64,000 nt of DNA from Nitrobacteraceae bacterium AZCC 1564 (GCA_036924835.1 JBAGRR010000001.1:4293001-4357000), one strand, 5' to 3'. Numbered from the stretch's first letter, positions 26,247 through 35,729 are shown. The notes: generated from the letters alone by a model not told the origin. Numbers and translations: made by a program.

Positions 26247-27210
26247 ACGCGGTCTCAGCCAGAATGCATCGTGCTGCGCGGTTGTGCGCGAGTTCGATGT
26301 TCGGGGGCAGTGCTTCGAAGCAGCGCGGCTGGGCCGAGCTGCAACGCGGTGCGAACGAACAATTGACCGGCTGTTTGTCGAGGGAGGGCGGCGTACCGGG
26401 AATGGTCTCCAGCCGGTCCCCCCGCTTGGCCCCGTGAACCGTCGATGACAAAAGCCCGCGTGCGTAGGGATGCATCGGCGTCCGCACGATCTGGCTCAAG
26501 GTGCCGGTTTCGACGATCTGCCCGGCATACATGACCGCCACGCGATCGCAGATTTCAATTGCGACGCCAATGTCGTGGGTGACGAAAATCACCGACATGC
26601 CGAACTCGCGCTGTAGTTCGCGCAGTAGCAGCAGGATCTGGATCTGCACCGTCGCATCCAGTGCCGTGGTCGGTTCATCCGCCAGCAGGATCTTCGGTTT
26701 GCAGGCGAGTGCTAACGCGATCATAGCGCGCTGCCGCATACCGCCGGACATTTCGTGCGGATAGGCATCAAGCCGGCGCTTTGCGGAGGGAATGCGGACG
26801 ACGTCGAGCATTTCCAGCGCGCGCGCCATAGCATCCTTATGGCTTTTGCCCTCGTGGCGCATCACGCTTTCAGCAATCTGCTGGCCGATCGTATAGACAG
26901 GGTCGAGGGCAAGCGCCGGCTCCTGAAAGATCATCGACACCGTCTGTCCGCGAAAAGCGGACAGTTCGTCGTCATTCAAGGCCAGCACATCGCGCCCCGC
27001 GACCTGCACCTGTCCAGTGATGATCGAGCGCTTCTTCGGCAACAGCCGCATCAGCGCCCGCAAGGTCACGCTCTTGCCCGAACCGGACTCGCCGAGGAGC
27101 CCGAGAACCTCACCCTGACCCAGGGTGAGGTTGACACCGTTCACAGCGAACGCGGTGCGTTCGCCAGTGAAGCGGACATTGAGATCGCGAATCTCGACAA
27201 GGTTGCTCAT
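26245..27210 (-). CDS. dppD: DppD-type ABC ATP-binding protein
   Basis: The 321-residue ATPase has Walker A GESGSGKSV near residue 40, signature MSGGMRQRAMIALAL near 155, Walker B ILLADEPTTALD, and the C-terminal oligopeptide-ATPase extension with cysteines (CSFAPRCSSAQPRCFEALPP). It is the last gene of the operon and overlaps the amidase stop by four bases (ATGA). Its partner DppF is encoded upstream at 28842, separated by the amidase and its small companion. Confidence 0.92.
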   Translation of the reverse strand: MSNLVEIRDLNVRFTGERTAFAVNGVNLTLGQGEVLGLLGESGSGKSVTLRALMRLLPKKRSIITGQVQVAGRDVLALNDDELSAFRGQTVSMIFQEPALALDPVYTIGQQIAESVMRHEGKSHKDAMARALEMLDVVRIPSAKRRLDAYPHEMSGGMRQRAMIALALACKPKILLADEPTTALDATVQIQILLLLRELQREFGMSVIFVTHDIGVAIEICDRVAVMYAGQIVETGTLSQIVRTPMHPYARGLLSSTVHGAKRGDRLETIPGTPPSLDKQPVNCSFAPRCSSAQPRCFEALPPNIELAHNRAARCILAETA

Positions 27211-28640
27211 GGTTTGTCCGGGATCTTGTCGTGGAAGTCGGTCGCGCGCTGGAAGCTGGCGCCGATGCGCAGAATTGTCGCCTCGTCAAATGGCCGGCCC
27301 ACCAGTTGCAGGCCGATCGGCAGGCCGTTGCGCGAGAACCCGGAGGGGATAGCGAGCGCCGGCAGGCCGAGGTAGTTGATCGGGCGCGTAAAGCGGGTCA
27401 GGTTCTGTATCACGGCTTCCGCCCCGGGTTTGCCGCCCACATCGCTGTCCTCGATGGTCGGAGCTGGCACGGGAGCGATCGGTGCAAGCACGGCATCGAT
27501 ACCCTTCGTCGCTGCCAAGTGTTCAGCGAGTGCCTGGCCGCGCCAGCGCATCACCTCAAGATAAGTGATGGCGGGGACAGCCAAACCGTTCTGCAGACGC
27601 ATCAACACCTGCGGGGTGTAATCCTGCGGGCGTTCGATCATCCAGGCCTTGTGGAAGGCCGCTGCCTCGACCGCCAGAACGAGCTGGCTCGCCGATGTCA
27701 ACTGGCGCTGATCCGGCAGATCGACTTCGACAACACGTACGCCTTCTTTTTTGAAGACCGCAAGTGCTTCATCCATCACGCGTGCGACCTCCGCGTCGAG
27801 ATCATCGAGATAGAAGGACTTTGGCACACCGATAGTCGTGTCTTTCAACGGAAGACTTAGACCAGCCATATAGTTCGGCACGTCGCCGCTGATCGCTGTT
27901 GGATCGGCCGGATCGGCTCCCGCCATCAGGCCGAGCAGCAGCGCGCAATCCTCGGCGGTGCGTGCCAGCGGACCAACGGTATCGAGCGACTGGGACAATG
28001 GCATCGCACCGGCGCGGCTAACGCGGCCCACTGTGGTTTTCAGTCCGGTGACGCCGCAGAAATGCGAGGGCATTCGCACCGAGCCGCCAGTATCGGAGCC
28101 GAGCGCAGCAAAGGTCAGGCGCGCAGCGACGGCTGCGCCGGATCCCGATGATGATCCGCCTGTGATGTGATCGTACGCCCACGGATTATGGACCGCACCG
28201 TAATGCGCGTTATGGCCGGTCGGGCCATAAGCGAATTCCGCCATGTGCAGCGAGCCGAGCCGGATGGTGCCGGCATCCTTCAGACGTTGCAGCGCTGTTG
28301 AGGTTGTGGTCGCGACCCAGTTCTTGCGGATAATCGAGCCGCAAGTGACGACCTTTCCCGTCTCGTAATACATGTCCTTGTGCGCAAGCGGCACGCCATG
28401 CAGCGGGCCGGCTTTCTGTCCCGCCGCAAGGGCCGCGTCAGCAGCATCCGCCGCCTTCAAGGCTTCATCAGCCTCGATCGACATAAAGGCATTGAGGGCG
28501 GGCTCCCACTGGGCGATGCGGTCCAGGCATGATTGAGCGACTTCGCGGGATGAGAGCTTCTTTGATGCGATCGCTTTCGCAACGGTCGTGAGCGACATTA
28601 GGGCCGGTTCAGTCGCGGTTCGGGGGCCTTGATCGTTCAT
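27207..28640 (-). CDS. Amidase-signature family hydrolase (GatA/AtzE-like)
   Basis: The 477-residue amidase has the complete Ser-cisSer-Lys centre: Lys88 in PLAHKDMYYETG, the cis-Ser in GGSSSGSGAAV near residue 164, and the nucleophile Ser187 in LGSDTGGSVRMPSHFCG. It hydrolyses an amide bond in the cytosol. It overlaps dppD on one side and a 66-residue GatC/AtzG-like gene on the other, both by four bases, so enzyme, small subunit and transporter are translated together. This points to hydrolysis of the imported ligand. The substrate is unknown. Confidence 0.9.
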   Translation of the reverse strand: MNDQGPRTATEPALMSLTTVAKAIASKKLSSREVAQSCLDRIAQWEPALNAFMSIEADEALKAADAADAALAAGQKAGPLHGVPLAHKDMYYETGKVVTCGSIIRKNWVATTTSTALQRLKDAGTIRLGSLHMAEFAYGPTGHNAHYGAVHNPWAYDHITGGSSSGSGAAVAARLTFAALGSDTGGSVRMPSHFCGVTGLKTTVGRVSRAGAMPLSQSLDTVGPLARTAEDCALLLGLMAGADPADPTAISGDVPNYMAGLSLPLKDTTIGVPKSFYLDDLDAEVARVMDEALAVFKKEGVRVVEVDLPDQRQLTSASQLVLAVEAAAFHKAWMIERPQDYTPQVLMRLQNGLAVPAITYLEVMRWRGQALAEHLAATKGIDAVLAPIAPVPAPTIEDSDVGGKPGAEAVIQNLTRFTRPINYLGLPALAIPSGFSRNGLPIGLQLVGRPFDEATILRIGASFQRATDFHDKIPDKP

Positions 28641-28837
28641 TTGCGATCTCCCGCCAGTTGAACAACAACGTACGTTGACGGCTCGATGTCAAACGGCAGG
28701 GTCCCTGAGATGGGGGCAAAGCCTTCGAAGGCAGGCCCGATGGAGTTGGCGATGCGTGTTGCGATATCCGCGGTGACGGGAACGCCGGCCACTTTGGCCG
28801 TGGCCGTGATCTCTTCAGCGGTGGGTCTTTTACTCAC
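28637..28837 (-). CDS. Small GatC/AtzG-like amidase partner
   Basis: The 66-residue protein starts with GTG and overlaps the amidase start by four bases. Its layout, an N-terminal helix (PTAEEITATAKVAGV) followed by IANSIGPAFEGFAPI and a short C-terminal strand, resembles the small subunits that stabilise amidases of the AtzE type (AtzG/HpxX, DUF4089) or GatA (GatC). Similarity is by pattern and position rather than by strong motif. A second, independent pair of this kind is at 35730-37314. Confidence 0.6.
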   Translation of the reverse strand: MSKRPTAEEITATAKVAGVPVTADIATRIANSIGPAFEGFAPISGTLPFDIEPSTYVVVQLAGDRK

Positions 28838-28841
28838 GAAA

Positions 28842-29900
28842 TCATCCTTGGGTTGTTGGGGCGCAGCTGTGGCCCGAGTTCGGAATCGCCATGTAGCAGG
28901 CGGCCTGGTGACCCATGTTATCGATCTCTGTCAGCTTTGGTCCGGCTTGCGAGCATAGCGGCTCTGCGAATGGGCAACGCGTATGAAAGCGGCAACCCGA
29001 GGGAGGATCAATGGGGTTGGGCGGATCGCCGGTAATCGGCGGCGTTTCCGTCCGCTTGTCCGGATCGGAGGATGGCATCGCGGCCAGCAAGGCGCGTGTG
29101 TAAGGATGCGCCGGGGCATCCCACACCTGATCCACGGGGCCGAGTTCGACGACTTCGCCGAGATACATCACCAGCACGCGGTCTGAGATGTACCGGACCA
29201 CGTTGAGGTCATGACTGATGAACAGATACGTTAGCCCGAACTCGCGCTTGAGATCGACCAGCAGGTTGAGTACCTGCGCTTCGACCGATTTATCGAGCGC
29301 GGATACGGCTTCGTCGAGAATGACCAGGCGCGGCGACAGGGCCAGGGCACGCGCAATGTTGACGCGCTGGCGCTGACCGCCGGAGACCTCGTGCGGATAC
29401 CGGTTGGCGAAGACCTCGGGCCGTAGCCCGACCTTGCCGAGCAGTTCGCGGGCGAGAGCACGGGCATCTGCGTCGCTCCTCCCATGAACCTTGGGGCCGA
29501 AGGCGATCGATTCCTCGACAGTGAGCCGCGGATTGAGAGACGCGTAGCTGTCCTGAAACACCATCTGCATGGCGCGTCGCAATTCACGCAGCGAAAGCGC
29601 GCCGCCCACCAGCATGCCGTCATAGACGAATTCGCCCGCGTCACGGTCCATGAGATGCATGAGCAGGCGTGCGGTTGTGGACTTGCCACATCCGGACTCA
29701 CCGACAATGCCGACGGTTTCTCCCTTGGCGATCGAGAACGTCACATTGTCCACGGCGCGCACGGTCTTGCTCTTACCGAACAGTCCGCCGCGAACCGGAA
29801 AGTGCTTGGTGAGGTCAGTCACCTGCAACAGAGGCTGCGCTTGACCGCCGAGATCTTCGATCGGCTCAAGCATGTCGATGGGTTGCGCTCTATTTATCAT
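28842..29900 (-). CDS. dppF: DppF-type ABC ATP-binding protein
   Basis: This ATPase of about 352 residues has Walker A GESGCGKSTTARLL near residue 68, signature VSGGQRQRVNIARAL near 178, Walker B LVILDEAVSALD, and a C-terminal cysteine extension (CRFHTRCPFAEPLC). The ATG at 29900 lies six bases after the dppC stop; the frame stays open for about 280 codons more only because it runs antiparallel-free through dppC in another frame. An ATG at 29873 is a possible later start. Confidence 0.9.
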   Translation of the reverse strand: MINRAQPIDMLEPIEDLGGQAQPLLQVTDLTKHFPVRGGLFGKSKTVRAVDNVTFSIAKGETVGIVGESGCGKSTTARLLMHLMDRDAGEFVYDGMLVGGALSLRELRRAMQMVFQDSYASLNPRLTVEESIAFGPKVHGRSDADARALARELLGKVGLRPEVFANRYPHEVSGGQRQRVNIARALALSPRLVILDEAVSALDKSVEAQVLNLLVDLKREFGLTYLFISHDLNVVRYISDRVLVMYLGEVVELGPVDQVWDAPAHPYTRALLAAMPSSDPDKRTETPPITGDPPNPIDPPSGCRFHTRCPFAEPLCSQAGPKLTEIDNMGHQAACYMAIPNSGHSCAPTTQG

Positions 29901-29905
29901 TGGCG

Positions 29906-30793
29906 TCAGTTCCGAATATCCATCGCGCTGCGCATGCCGTCGCTGAGCAGGTTGAAGCAGATCGAGACCGCGAAGATCATCACGCCAGGAAGTGCGGCGA
30001 CCCAAGGGTTCACATAGATCGCTGTGCGCAGGGTATTGAGCATCAGGCCCCATTCCGGCTCCGGCGGCTTGGTGCCGAGGCCGAGAAACGAAAGACCCGC
30101 GGCGAGGATCATCGACACAGAAATCAGCCCGGTTGCGTAGACGAAGATTGGCCCCAGGACGTTTCCAAGCATATGGACGCGCATGATGGTCAACGGTCCC
30201 GCGCCCGATGCTCTTGCTGCATCGACGAAATCCATGTTGCGCACGCCGGTGGTGACGCTTTCGGCAACACGTGTGATCTGTGGGACGAACACGATGGTCA
30301 ATGAGACAATCGAGTTCACGATGCCGGCGCCAAGTGCGCCGGAGATCGCGATTGCAAGCAGCACGGACGGGAAGGCGTAGAAGATGTCGACGGTGCGCAT
30401 GATGGCGGTGTTGAGCTTCCCGCCGACATAGCCTGCGACCAATCCCAGCGATGTTCCGATGATAAATGCGAAGATGACGGGAAGAATGCCGATCACCAGT
30501 GACAGGCGGCCGCCATATATCAGGCGGGACAGCATATCGCGGCCGAGCTCGTCGGTGCCGAGCAGATAGCCGGGCGTCCCGATGACGCGAAGCCGGCGGA
30601 TCATCGAGCCTTGATAGGGATCGGCGAGATGTAGCCACGGCGCGATCACCGCCGAGACGAAGATCGCGATCAGGATGATGGCGCAAGCCATGCTGACCTT
30701 GTCGCGCAGCAGGCGGCGCCCCACTGTCGCCCAATATCCCCGCGCCTTTGTTGGCGGTGCAGCCTGGACCGCTGTGTCAGTCATTGTGACCAT
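29906..30793 (-). CDS. dppC: DppC-type ABC permease
   Basis: The 295-residue permease has an N-terminal helix around residues 28-48, the LLGTDELGRDMLSRLIYGGR block near 83, and a coupling loop MRVHMLGNVLGPIFVYA near 212. The ATG at 30793 has GAGGAA nine bases upstream and starts 12 bases after the dppB stop. The upstream open frame lies inside dppB and is spurious. Confidence 0.9.
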   Translation of the reverse strand: MVTMTDTAVQAAPPTKARGYWATVGRRLLRDKVSMACAIILIAIFVSAVIAPWLHLADPYQGSMIRRLRVIGTPGYLLGTDELGRDMLSRLIYGGRLSLVIGILPVIFAFIIGTSLGLVAGYVGGKLNTAIMRTVDIFYAFPSVLLAIAISGALGAGIVNSIVSLTIVFVPQITRVAESVTTGVRNMDFVDAARASGAGPLTIMRVHMLGNVLGPIFVYATGLISVSMILAAGLSFLGLGTKPPEPEWGLMLNTLRTAIYVNPWVAALPGVMIFAVSICFNLLSDGMRSAMDIRN

Positions 30794-30804
30794 AGGTCCA
30801 TTCC

Positions 30805-31758
30805 TCAGCTTCGTTTGATGCGCGGGTCGATCGAAGCCTGCACGATATCGACCAGCAGATTGAGAATGACGAAGAACAGCGCGAGTACCAGGATCGTGCC
30901 TTGCAGCAGCGGCAGATCGCGCTGGAAGATGGCCGAGTTGAGAAGCAGGCCCGAGCCCGGCCACGAGAACACCGTCTCGATCAGGATCGATCCACCCAGC
31001 ATGTAGCCCAGCTGCAGGCCCATGACGGCGAGGGCGGTGGGCGCCGCATTCTTGATGACGTGGCGGAAGACGTGCGTTTCGTGCAGGCCCTTGGCGCGCA
31101 ATGCCTCAACGAAATCCTGCGACAGAATATCGCCGGTCAGCGCGCGTACGGTGCGCGTGACGATGCCCATCGGAATCACTGACGTCGTGATTGCAGGCAG
31201 AATGAGATAGCGGATGTGCTCCCAATCCCAGCTCCACGCGCCGGATCCGCCGGGACCCGCGCCCACCGCAGGCAGCCAATTGAGCTGCACCGAGAAGATG
31301 ATCACCAGCACCATGCCGAGCCAGTAGTGCGGCACTGACACACCGGCGATGGCAATCGAGGTCGCCACCTTGTCGACCCATGTATTGCGGAAATAGCCGG
31401 CGACGAGACCGAAGAACAATCCGAACGAAAAGCCGATTGCGGCCGCAGCAAGGGCAAGCATGACGGTGTTACTGACCGCGCGCATGACCTCTGACAGCAC
31501 AGGCCGTCCTGTCGCGATGGATGTGCCGAGATCGCCGTTCACCGCTTTCCAGAGCCAAAGTCCGAATTGAACCGGCAGTGGGCGGTCAAAGCCATAAGCC
31601 ACGCGCAGTTGATTGGCGAGCTCCTGCGAGGCATCAGCGGGCAGGATCGCAACCAGCGGATCGCCTGGCGTGATGTGCACGAGCAGGAAGCAGACGAGCG
31701 CGACGCTGATGATCACGGGAATGACGTACACAATGCGCCGGGCGGTGTATGCGAGCAC
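30805..31758 (-). CDS. dppB: DppB-type ABC permease
   Basis: The 317-residue permease starts MLAYTARRIVYVIPVIISVA with FLLVHITPGDPLVAI, and has the coupling loop FRHVIKNAAPTALAVMGLQL near residue 225. It lies 114 bases downstream of the binding-protein gene on the same strand. It forms the channel with DppC. Confidence 0.92.
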   Translation of the reverse strand: MLAYTARRIVYVIPVIISVALVCFLLVHITPGDPLVAILPADASQELANQLRVAYGFDRPLPVQFGLWLWKAVNGDLGTSIATGRPVLSEVMRAVSNTVMLALAAAAIGFSFGLFFGLVAGYFRNTWVDKVATSIAIAGVSVPHYWLGMVLVIIFSVQLNWLPAVGAGPGGSGAWSWDWEHIRYLILPAITTSVIPMGIVTRTVRALTGDILSQDFVEALRAKGLHETHVFRHVIKNAAPTALAVMGLQLGYMLGGSILIETVFSWPGSGLLLNSAIFQRDLPLLQGTILVLALFFVILNLLVDIVQASIDPRIKRS

Positions 31759-31872
31759 GGGTCACCTTCGAATTCGTAAATCGCAGGCATCATCGCCGTG
31801 TTCGGAGCGATGATGCCGATTGATGTCGTAGTGACGGGCAAGCCAGTGCCGTGCCCGCCGAGTGCTTCGACG

Positions 31873-33534
31873 CTATTGGACCGTCACCGGAGAGAAATCG
31901 ACAAACCAGCTCTTCGGCTGCACAAGCCCCTTGATCTTCGGGCTGACTGCACGAGGACCGACGTCGTGGGCCACGAACAGGAACGCGGCATCGTCCACGG
32001 AAGCGGCGTGCAGCTCCGCGAGAGCCTTGTCACGTTCAGCCGGATCGAATGTCTGCCGCGCCTTCTTCACCAGGTCGTCAAACTTGGGATTATTGATGAA
32101 ACCCCAATTGTTCGACACCGGGGGCGCCATCTGCGACTGGAGGAAACGCACCATGGCGAAGAACGGATCCATCGCCGCATAGGTCACGTTGATGGCGTTG
32201 GTGCCGTTGGCGCTCGGGTCCTTCACGCCGCGGCGCCAATTGGTGAACAGCGTATTCCATTCGATCACATCGAACTGAACGTCGAAGTAACACTCCGCCA
32301 GCGCCTGCTGGAGATACTCATTCATCGGCAACGGCAGCATCTGACCAGAGCCCGATGCCGAGGTTTGAATCTTGACCGAGAGTTTCTTGTTCGGACCAAA
32401 GCCTGCTTCCTGCATCAGCTTCTGCGCGGCGGGTAAGTTATACTTGATCTGGAATGTGGGATTGCCGCGCCATGGATGCCCCGGCTCAAAGGTCCCGGTA
32501 GCAGGCACCATCAGGCCAGCAAGCAATCCCTCCTTCAGGCCTTCACGGTCGATACAGAGATTGGCTGCCTTGCGCACACGAATGTCATTCCATGGCGAGC
32601 CTTCGATGCGCGAGAATTGCCAGGGCCAAACGTGAGGCTGCTCGTTCTTGTAGATCTTGAAGCCACGCTGTGTGAGCTCTTTAACAGCGTCAGGGGCGGG
32701 AGCTTCGATCCAGTCCAATTGGCCTGACAGCAGCGCCGCCGTACGCGCGTTCGCTTCTGGCATCGGCAGCAGCACCATTTTGTCGGTCTTCGGCACACGG
32801 GCCTTGTCCCAATAGTTATCGTTCTTCACGAGTTCAAGCCGTTCACGCGGCGTAAACTTCGCCATCTTCCATGGGCCGGTGCCCGATGCATCGCGTGCGA
32901 AGGCAGCCCATGCAGCTTGCGACTTTGCCTTGGCATCTGCGCTTTCAGCGGCATCGTAAAGTTTCTGCCATTTGGTCGGGCTCGCCATGAACAGGTTAGT
33001 CAGATTGATCGGCAGGAAGCTGTCCGGCTCCTTGGTGACGAGTTCGACCGTCATATCGTCGACCTTGCGCGCCGACAGCAGCGTCGGCATGCGGGAAGCG
33101 GTCACGCCAACCTGACTTGCGTCGTACTGCGGCGCATCGGTCTTCAGGACCTTGTCGACATTCCAGACCACGGCGTCCGCATTGAATGGCGAACCATCAT
33201 GAAACGTCACGCCGGGGCGGAGCTTGAATGTCCATTTCGTCTTGTCGTTCGCCTCGACTGCCCATTCCGTCGCGAGGCCCGGGATCACAACGCTCGCCTT
33301 GGTGTCGGACGAGAGATCCCACATGGTCAGAGCGTCGTACATCGTCAGGCCGGTGAAGCGATTGCCCTCAAATCCTTGATCGGGCTGGCCGAGCGTGCGG
33401 GGAATATCGGCGGCGGTCATGCCGATGCGCAAAACGGTTTCGGCGCTAGCGGTATGTGCCAGTGCCGCCGAGGCAATAGCCAGCGTGAAGATGGCCGTCG
33501 CGGCGCGCCATTTTGCAGACTTGACGATACGCAT
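31873..33534 (-). CDS. Peptide-type ABC substrate-binding protein (SBP_bac_5)
   Basis: This 553-residue periplasmic binding protein has a signal peptide of about 28 residues (MRIVKSAKWRAATAIF, hydrophobic stretch, cleavage after TASA). The mature chain opens ETVLRIGMTAADIPRTLGQP and has PGLATEWAVEANDKTKWTFK and LRPGVTFHDGSPFNADAVVW. The ATG at 33534 follows GAGGGAA and yields the signal peptide. It is the first gene of the operon down to dppD. The divergent gene at 33983 encodes a clear paralogue with the same ADIPxTxGQPD opening. Confidence 0.92.
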   Translation of the reverse strand: MRIVKSAKWRAATAIFTLAIASAALAHTASAETVLRIGMTAADIPRTLGQPDQGFEGNRFTGLTMYDALTMWDLSSDTKASVVIPGLATEWAVEANDKTKWTFKLRPGVTFHDGSPFNADAVVWNVDKVLKTDAPQYDASQVGVTASRMPTLLSARKVDDMTVELVTKEPDSFLPINLTNLFMASPTKWQKLYDAAESADAKAKSQAAWAAFARDASGTGPWKMAKFTPRERLELVKNDNYWDKARVPKTDKMVLLPMPEANARTAALLSGQLDWIEAPAPDAVKELTQRGFKIYKNEQPHVWPWQFSRIEGSPWNDIRVRKAANLCIDREGLKEGLLAGLMVPATGTFEPGHPWRGNPTFQIKYNLPAAQKLMQEAGFGPNKKLSVKIQTSASGSGQMLPLPMNEYLQQALAECYFDVQFDVIEWNTLFTNWRRGVKDPSANGTNAINVTYAAMDPFFAMVRFLQSQMAPPVSNNWGFINNPKFDDLVKKARQTFDPAERDKALAELHAASVDDAAFLFVAHDVGPRAVSPKIKGLVQPKSWFVDFSPVTVQ

Positions 33535-33856
33535 AAGATTCGTTCCCTCTGAACTTCGATGGTTAAATCTTATGCAACGCCTGTGCCAATGAGCGTGTGG
33601 ACCGCTCCTCCGTGCTGAAGGAGCCAAAACTGGCCGCTCGCGAACCGTGAGCGCACTGAATGGGGGATGATCGGTCGCCCGGCGAAGTCAGTCGCAGTTG
33701 CTCGCTGCATATATAATGAGTAGCGGCACTTCTGACCTTGGCGTTACGGACCGTGTGCGTACAACCTGTTCTTCATGCTTATTTTAAAGGCAGTTTCGGT
33801 GCTCGAAAGCGTGTCGGACTGATGTCGATAGTGGCTGTGCCGCCGCTTGCTTCAAG

Positions 33857-33872
33857 GATTGGCATGCCAATC
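33857..33872. promoter_or_regulatory. Perfect 16-base palindrome (operator candidate)
   Basis: GATTGGCATGCCAATC is its own reverse complement. It lies about 110 bases upstream of the binding-protein gene at 33983 and 320 bases from the divergent one. Its form suits a dimeric HTH regulator; the regulator is unknown. Confidence 0.5.
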
Positions 33873-33942
33873 AGACGGCTGTGAATGTCTGGCGTCTGAT
33901 CTGCCGTGAGCTGACAGAGCTTGGCATCAACTTTGCAAATCA

Positions 33943-33974
33943 AGCTCCAATTGGGTTCTCCCACAACTGGAGCT
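33943..33974 (+). promoter_or_regulatory. 5'-UTR hairpin ahead of the binding-protein gene
   Basis: AGCTCCAATTG pairs with CAACTGGAGCT (one G-U pair) around a 10-base loop, ending eight bases before the ATG at 33983. It could stabilise the message or limit ribosome access. Confidence 0.4.
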
Positions 33975-33982
33975 GCTGTGAG

Positions 33983-35578
33983 ATGAGTATTAAAAGTTCA
34001 ATTGCTGTCGCGGCATTGGCAGCCGTTTTGGGTGCGATCGCGCCCGCGACAGCCGAGACGGTGGTGCGATACGGCATTTCGATGGCCGATATTCCGCTCA
34101 CCACAGGGCAGCCCGATCGTGGTGCAGGCGCCTATCAATTTACCGGTTATACAATTTACGATCCGCTGGTCTCATGGGAGATGGACGTTGCCGATCGCCC
34201 GGGAAAATTGGTGCCCGGCCTTGCAACAGAGTGGAAAGTTGATCCCGCAGACAAGACGAAGTGGCACTTCACGCTTCGCAAGGGCGTGAAATTCCATGAC
34301 GGAAGTGACTTCAACGCCGATGCGGTGATCTGGAATCTCGACAAGGTTCTGAACGACAAGGCACTGCAATTCGACAAACGCCAGAGCGCGCAGGTGAAGA
34401 CGCGCCTTCCGTCGGTCGCGAGCTACAAAAAGATTGATGACTTCACGGTCGAGATCACCACAAAGACCGTAGACTCGTTCTTTCCGTATCAGATGTTGTG
34501 GTTCCTGGTCTCCAGTCCCGCGCAGTATGAAAAGCTCGGCAAGGATTGGGATAAGTTTGCGAGCCAGCCATCCGGCACCGGTCCGTTCAAGCTGACGAAG
34601 CTAGTTCCGCGTGAATTGGCGGAACTGACGAAGAACTCTGATTACTGGGACAAGAACCGGATTCCGAAGACGGATAAGCTCGTTCTCGTTCCGATGCCGG
34701 AGGCGCTCACCCGCACCAATGCGCTTCTCGCGGGCCAGGTCGATTTGGTCGAAACGCCCGCGCCGGATGCTGTGCCGCAGTTGAAAGCGGCCGGCATGAA
34801 GATCGTCGACAACATCACGCCGCATGTCTGGAATTATCATCTCAGCGTGTTGCCGGGTTCCCCCTGGACCGATGTGCGACTGCGCAAAGCGCTTAATCTC
34901 GCGATCGATCGTGAGGGTATTGTCGGGCTGATGAATGGTCTCGCCAAGCCAGCCAAGGGCCAGGTTGACCCCTCGAGTCCATGGTTCGGCAAGCCGACAT
35001 TTGACATCAAGTACGATCTGGCTGCTGCGAAGAAGCTGGTGCAGGAAGCAGGCTATTCGAAAGAGAAGCCGCTGAAGACAACGTTCATCATCGCGCAAGG
35101 CGGCACCGGCCAGATGCTCTCGCTGCCAATGAACGAATACCTGCAGCAGTCGTTCAAGGAGATCGGCATCGAGGTCGATTTCAAGGTCGTTGAACTTGAA
35201 ACGCTCTATACCCATTGGCGCAAGGGCGCGGCCGACGAAATGAACGCAGGCATCACTGCGAACAACATCGCCTATGTGACGTCGGATCCGCTGTACGCGA
35301 TCGTGCGCTTCTTTGCTTCCGATCAGATTGCGCCGGTGGGTGTGAACTGGGGCGGCTATAAGAACCCGAAGGTCGATGCGCTGATCAACGAAGCCAAGCA
35401 AACGTTCGATCCTGTCAAGCAGGATGAATTGATCGCGCAGGCGCATGCGCTCATTGTTGATGATGCTGCGCTCGTGTGGGTGGTTCACGACACCAATCCC
35501 CACGCGCTGTCGCCCAAAGTCAAGAAGTTCGTTCAAGCCCAGCACTGGTTCCAGGACTTGACGACGATCGGCTTCTAA
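33983..35578 (+). CDS. Peptide-type ABC substrate-binding protein (SBP_bac_5), paralogue
   Basis: The 531-residue periplasmic protein has a signal peptide of about 24 residues ending in ATA. The mature start ETVVRYGISMADIPLTTGQP parallels the binding protein at 31873, as do the PGLATEWKVDPADKTKWHF and KGVKFHDGSDFNADAVIW segments. The ATG at 33983 is chosen for the signal peptide; the frame upstream has none. It has no permease genes of its own, so it may feed the DppBCDF system encoded on the other strand, widening its ligand range. A strong terminator follows. Confidence 0.92.
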   Translation: MSIKSSIAVAALAAVLGAIAPATAETVVRYGISMADIPLTTGQPDRGAGAYQFTGYTIYDPLVSWEMDVADRPGKLVPGLATEWKVDPADKTKWHFTLRKGVKFHDGSDFNADAVIWNLDKVLNDKALQFDKRQSAQVKTRLPSVASYKKIDDFTVEITTKTVDSFFPYQMLWFLVSSPAQYEKLGKDWDKFASQPSGTGPFKLTKLVPRELAELTKNSDYWDKNRIPKTDKLVLVPMPEALTRTNALLAGQVDLVETPAPDAVPQLKAAGMKIVDNITPHVWNYHLSVLPGSPWTDVRLRKALNLAIDREGIVGLMNGLAKPAKGQVDPSSPWFGKPTFDIKYDLAAAKKLVQEAGYSKEKPLKTTFIIAQGGTGQMLSLPMNEYLQQSFKEIGIEVDFKVVELETLYTHWRKGAADEMNAGITANNIAYVTSDPLYAIVRFFASDQIAPVGVNWGGYKNPKVDALINEAKQTFDPVKQDELIAQAHALIVDDAALVWVVHDTNPHALSPKVKKFVQAQHWFQDLTTIGF

Positions 35579-35598
35579 TCCCGAGCCGCAGTAGACTT

Positions 35599-35632
35599 CA
35601 GGCGCGAGATTTATCTCGCGCCTGCTCTTTTG
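35599..35632 (+). terminator. Rho-independent terminator
   Basis: CAGGCGCGAGAT pairs with ATCTCGCGCCTG around TT, followed by CTCTTTT, 20 bases after the stop of the binding protein. It isolates that gene from the amidase cluster that follows. Confidence 0.88.
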
Positions 35633-35729
35633 TCGGGGGATAATCGCTCTGCCTTTTAATTTGCCTTAAAGAACCACGCGCCCCTTCGGGGCATAAGACG
35701 ATCAGCGCTGTTCACAAGAAGGACTCTCC

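Larger units (their letters stand above)
33535..33982. other. Divergent control region between two paralogous binding-protein genes
   Basis: This 448-base stretch holds no convincing gene. It contains a perfect 16-base palindrome at 33857-33872 and a hairpin directly upstream of the ATG at 33983. A weak minus-strand frame of 61 codons at 33779-33964 contains the palindrome and has no recognisable features. The region probably carries the promoters of both divergent genes. Confidence 0.6.

Noticed and set aside
28842-30734. A 630-residue protein running through dppF and into the dppC region
   Set aside because: Only the last 352 residues are DppF; the rest is an out-of-frame reading of the real dppC gene.
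33779-33964. Minus-strand 61-codon frame between the paralogous binding proteins
   Set aside because: No ribosome site or recognisable domain; it overlaps the palindrome and leader hairpin. A decayed fragment is possible but not supported.
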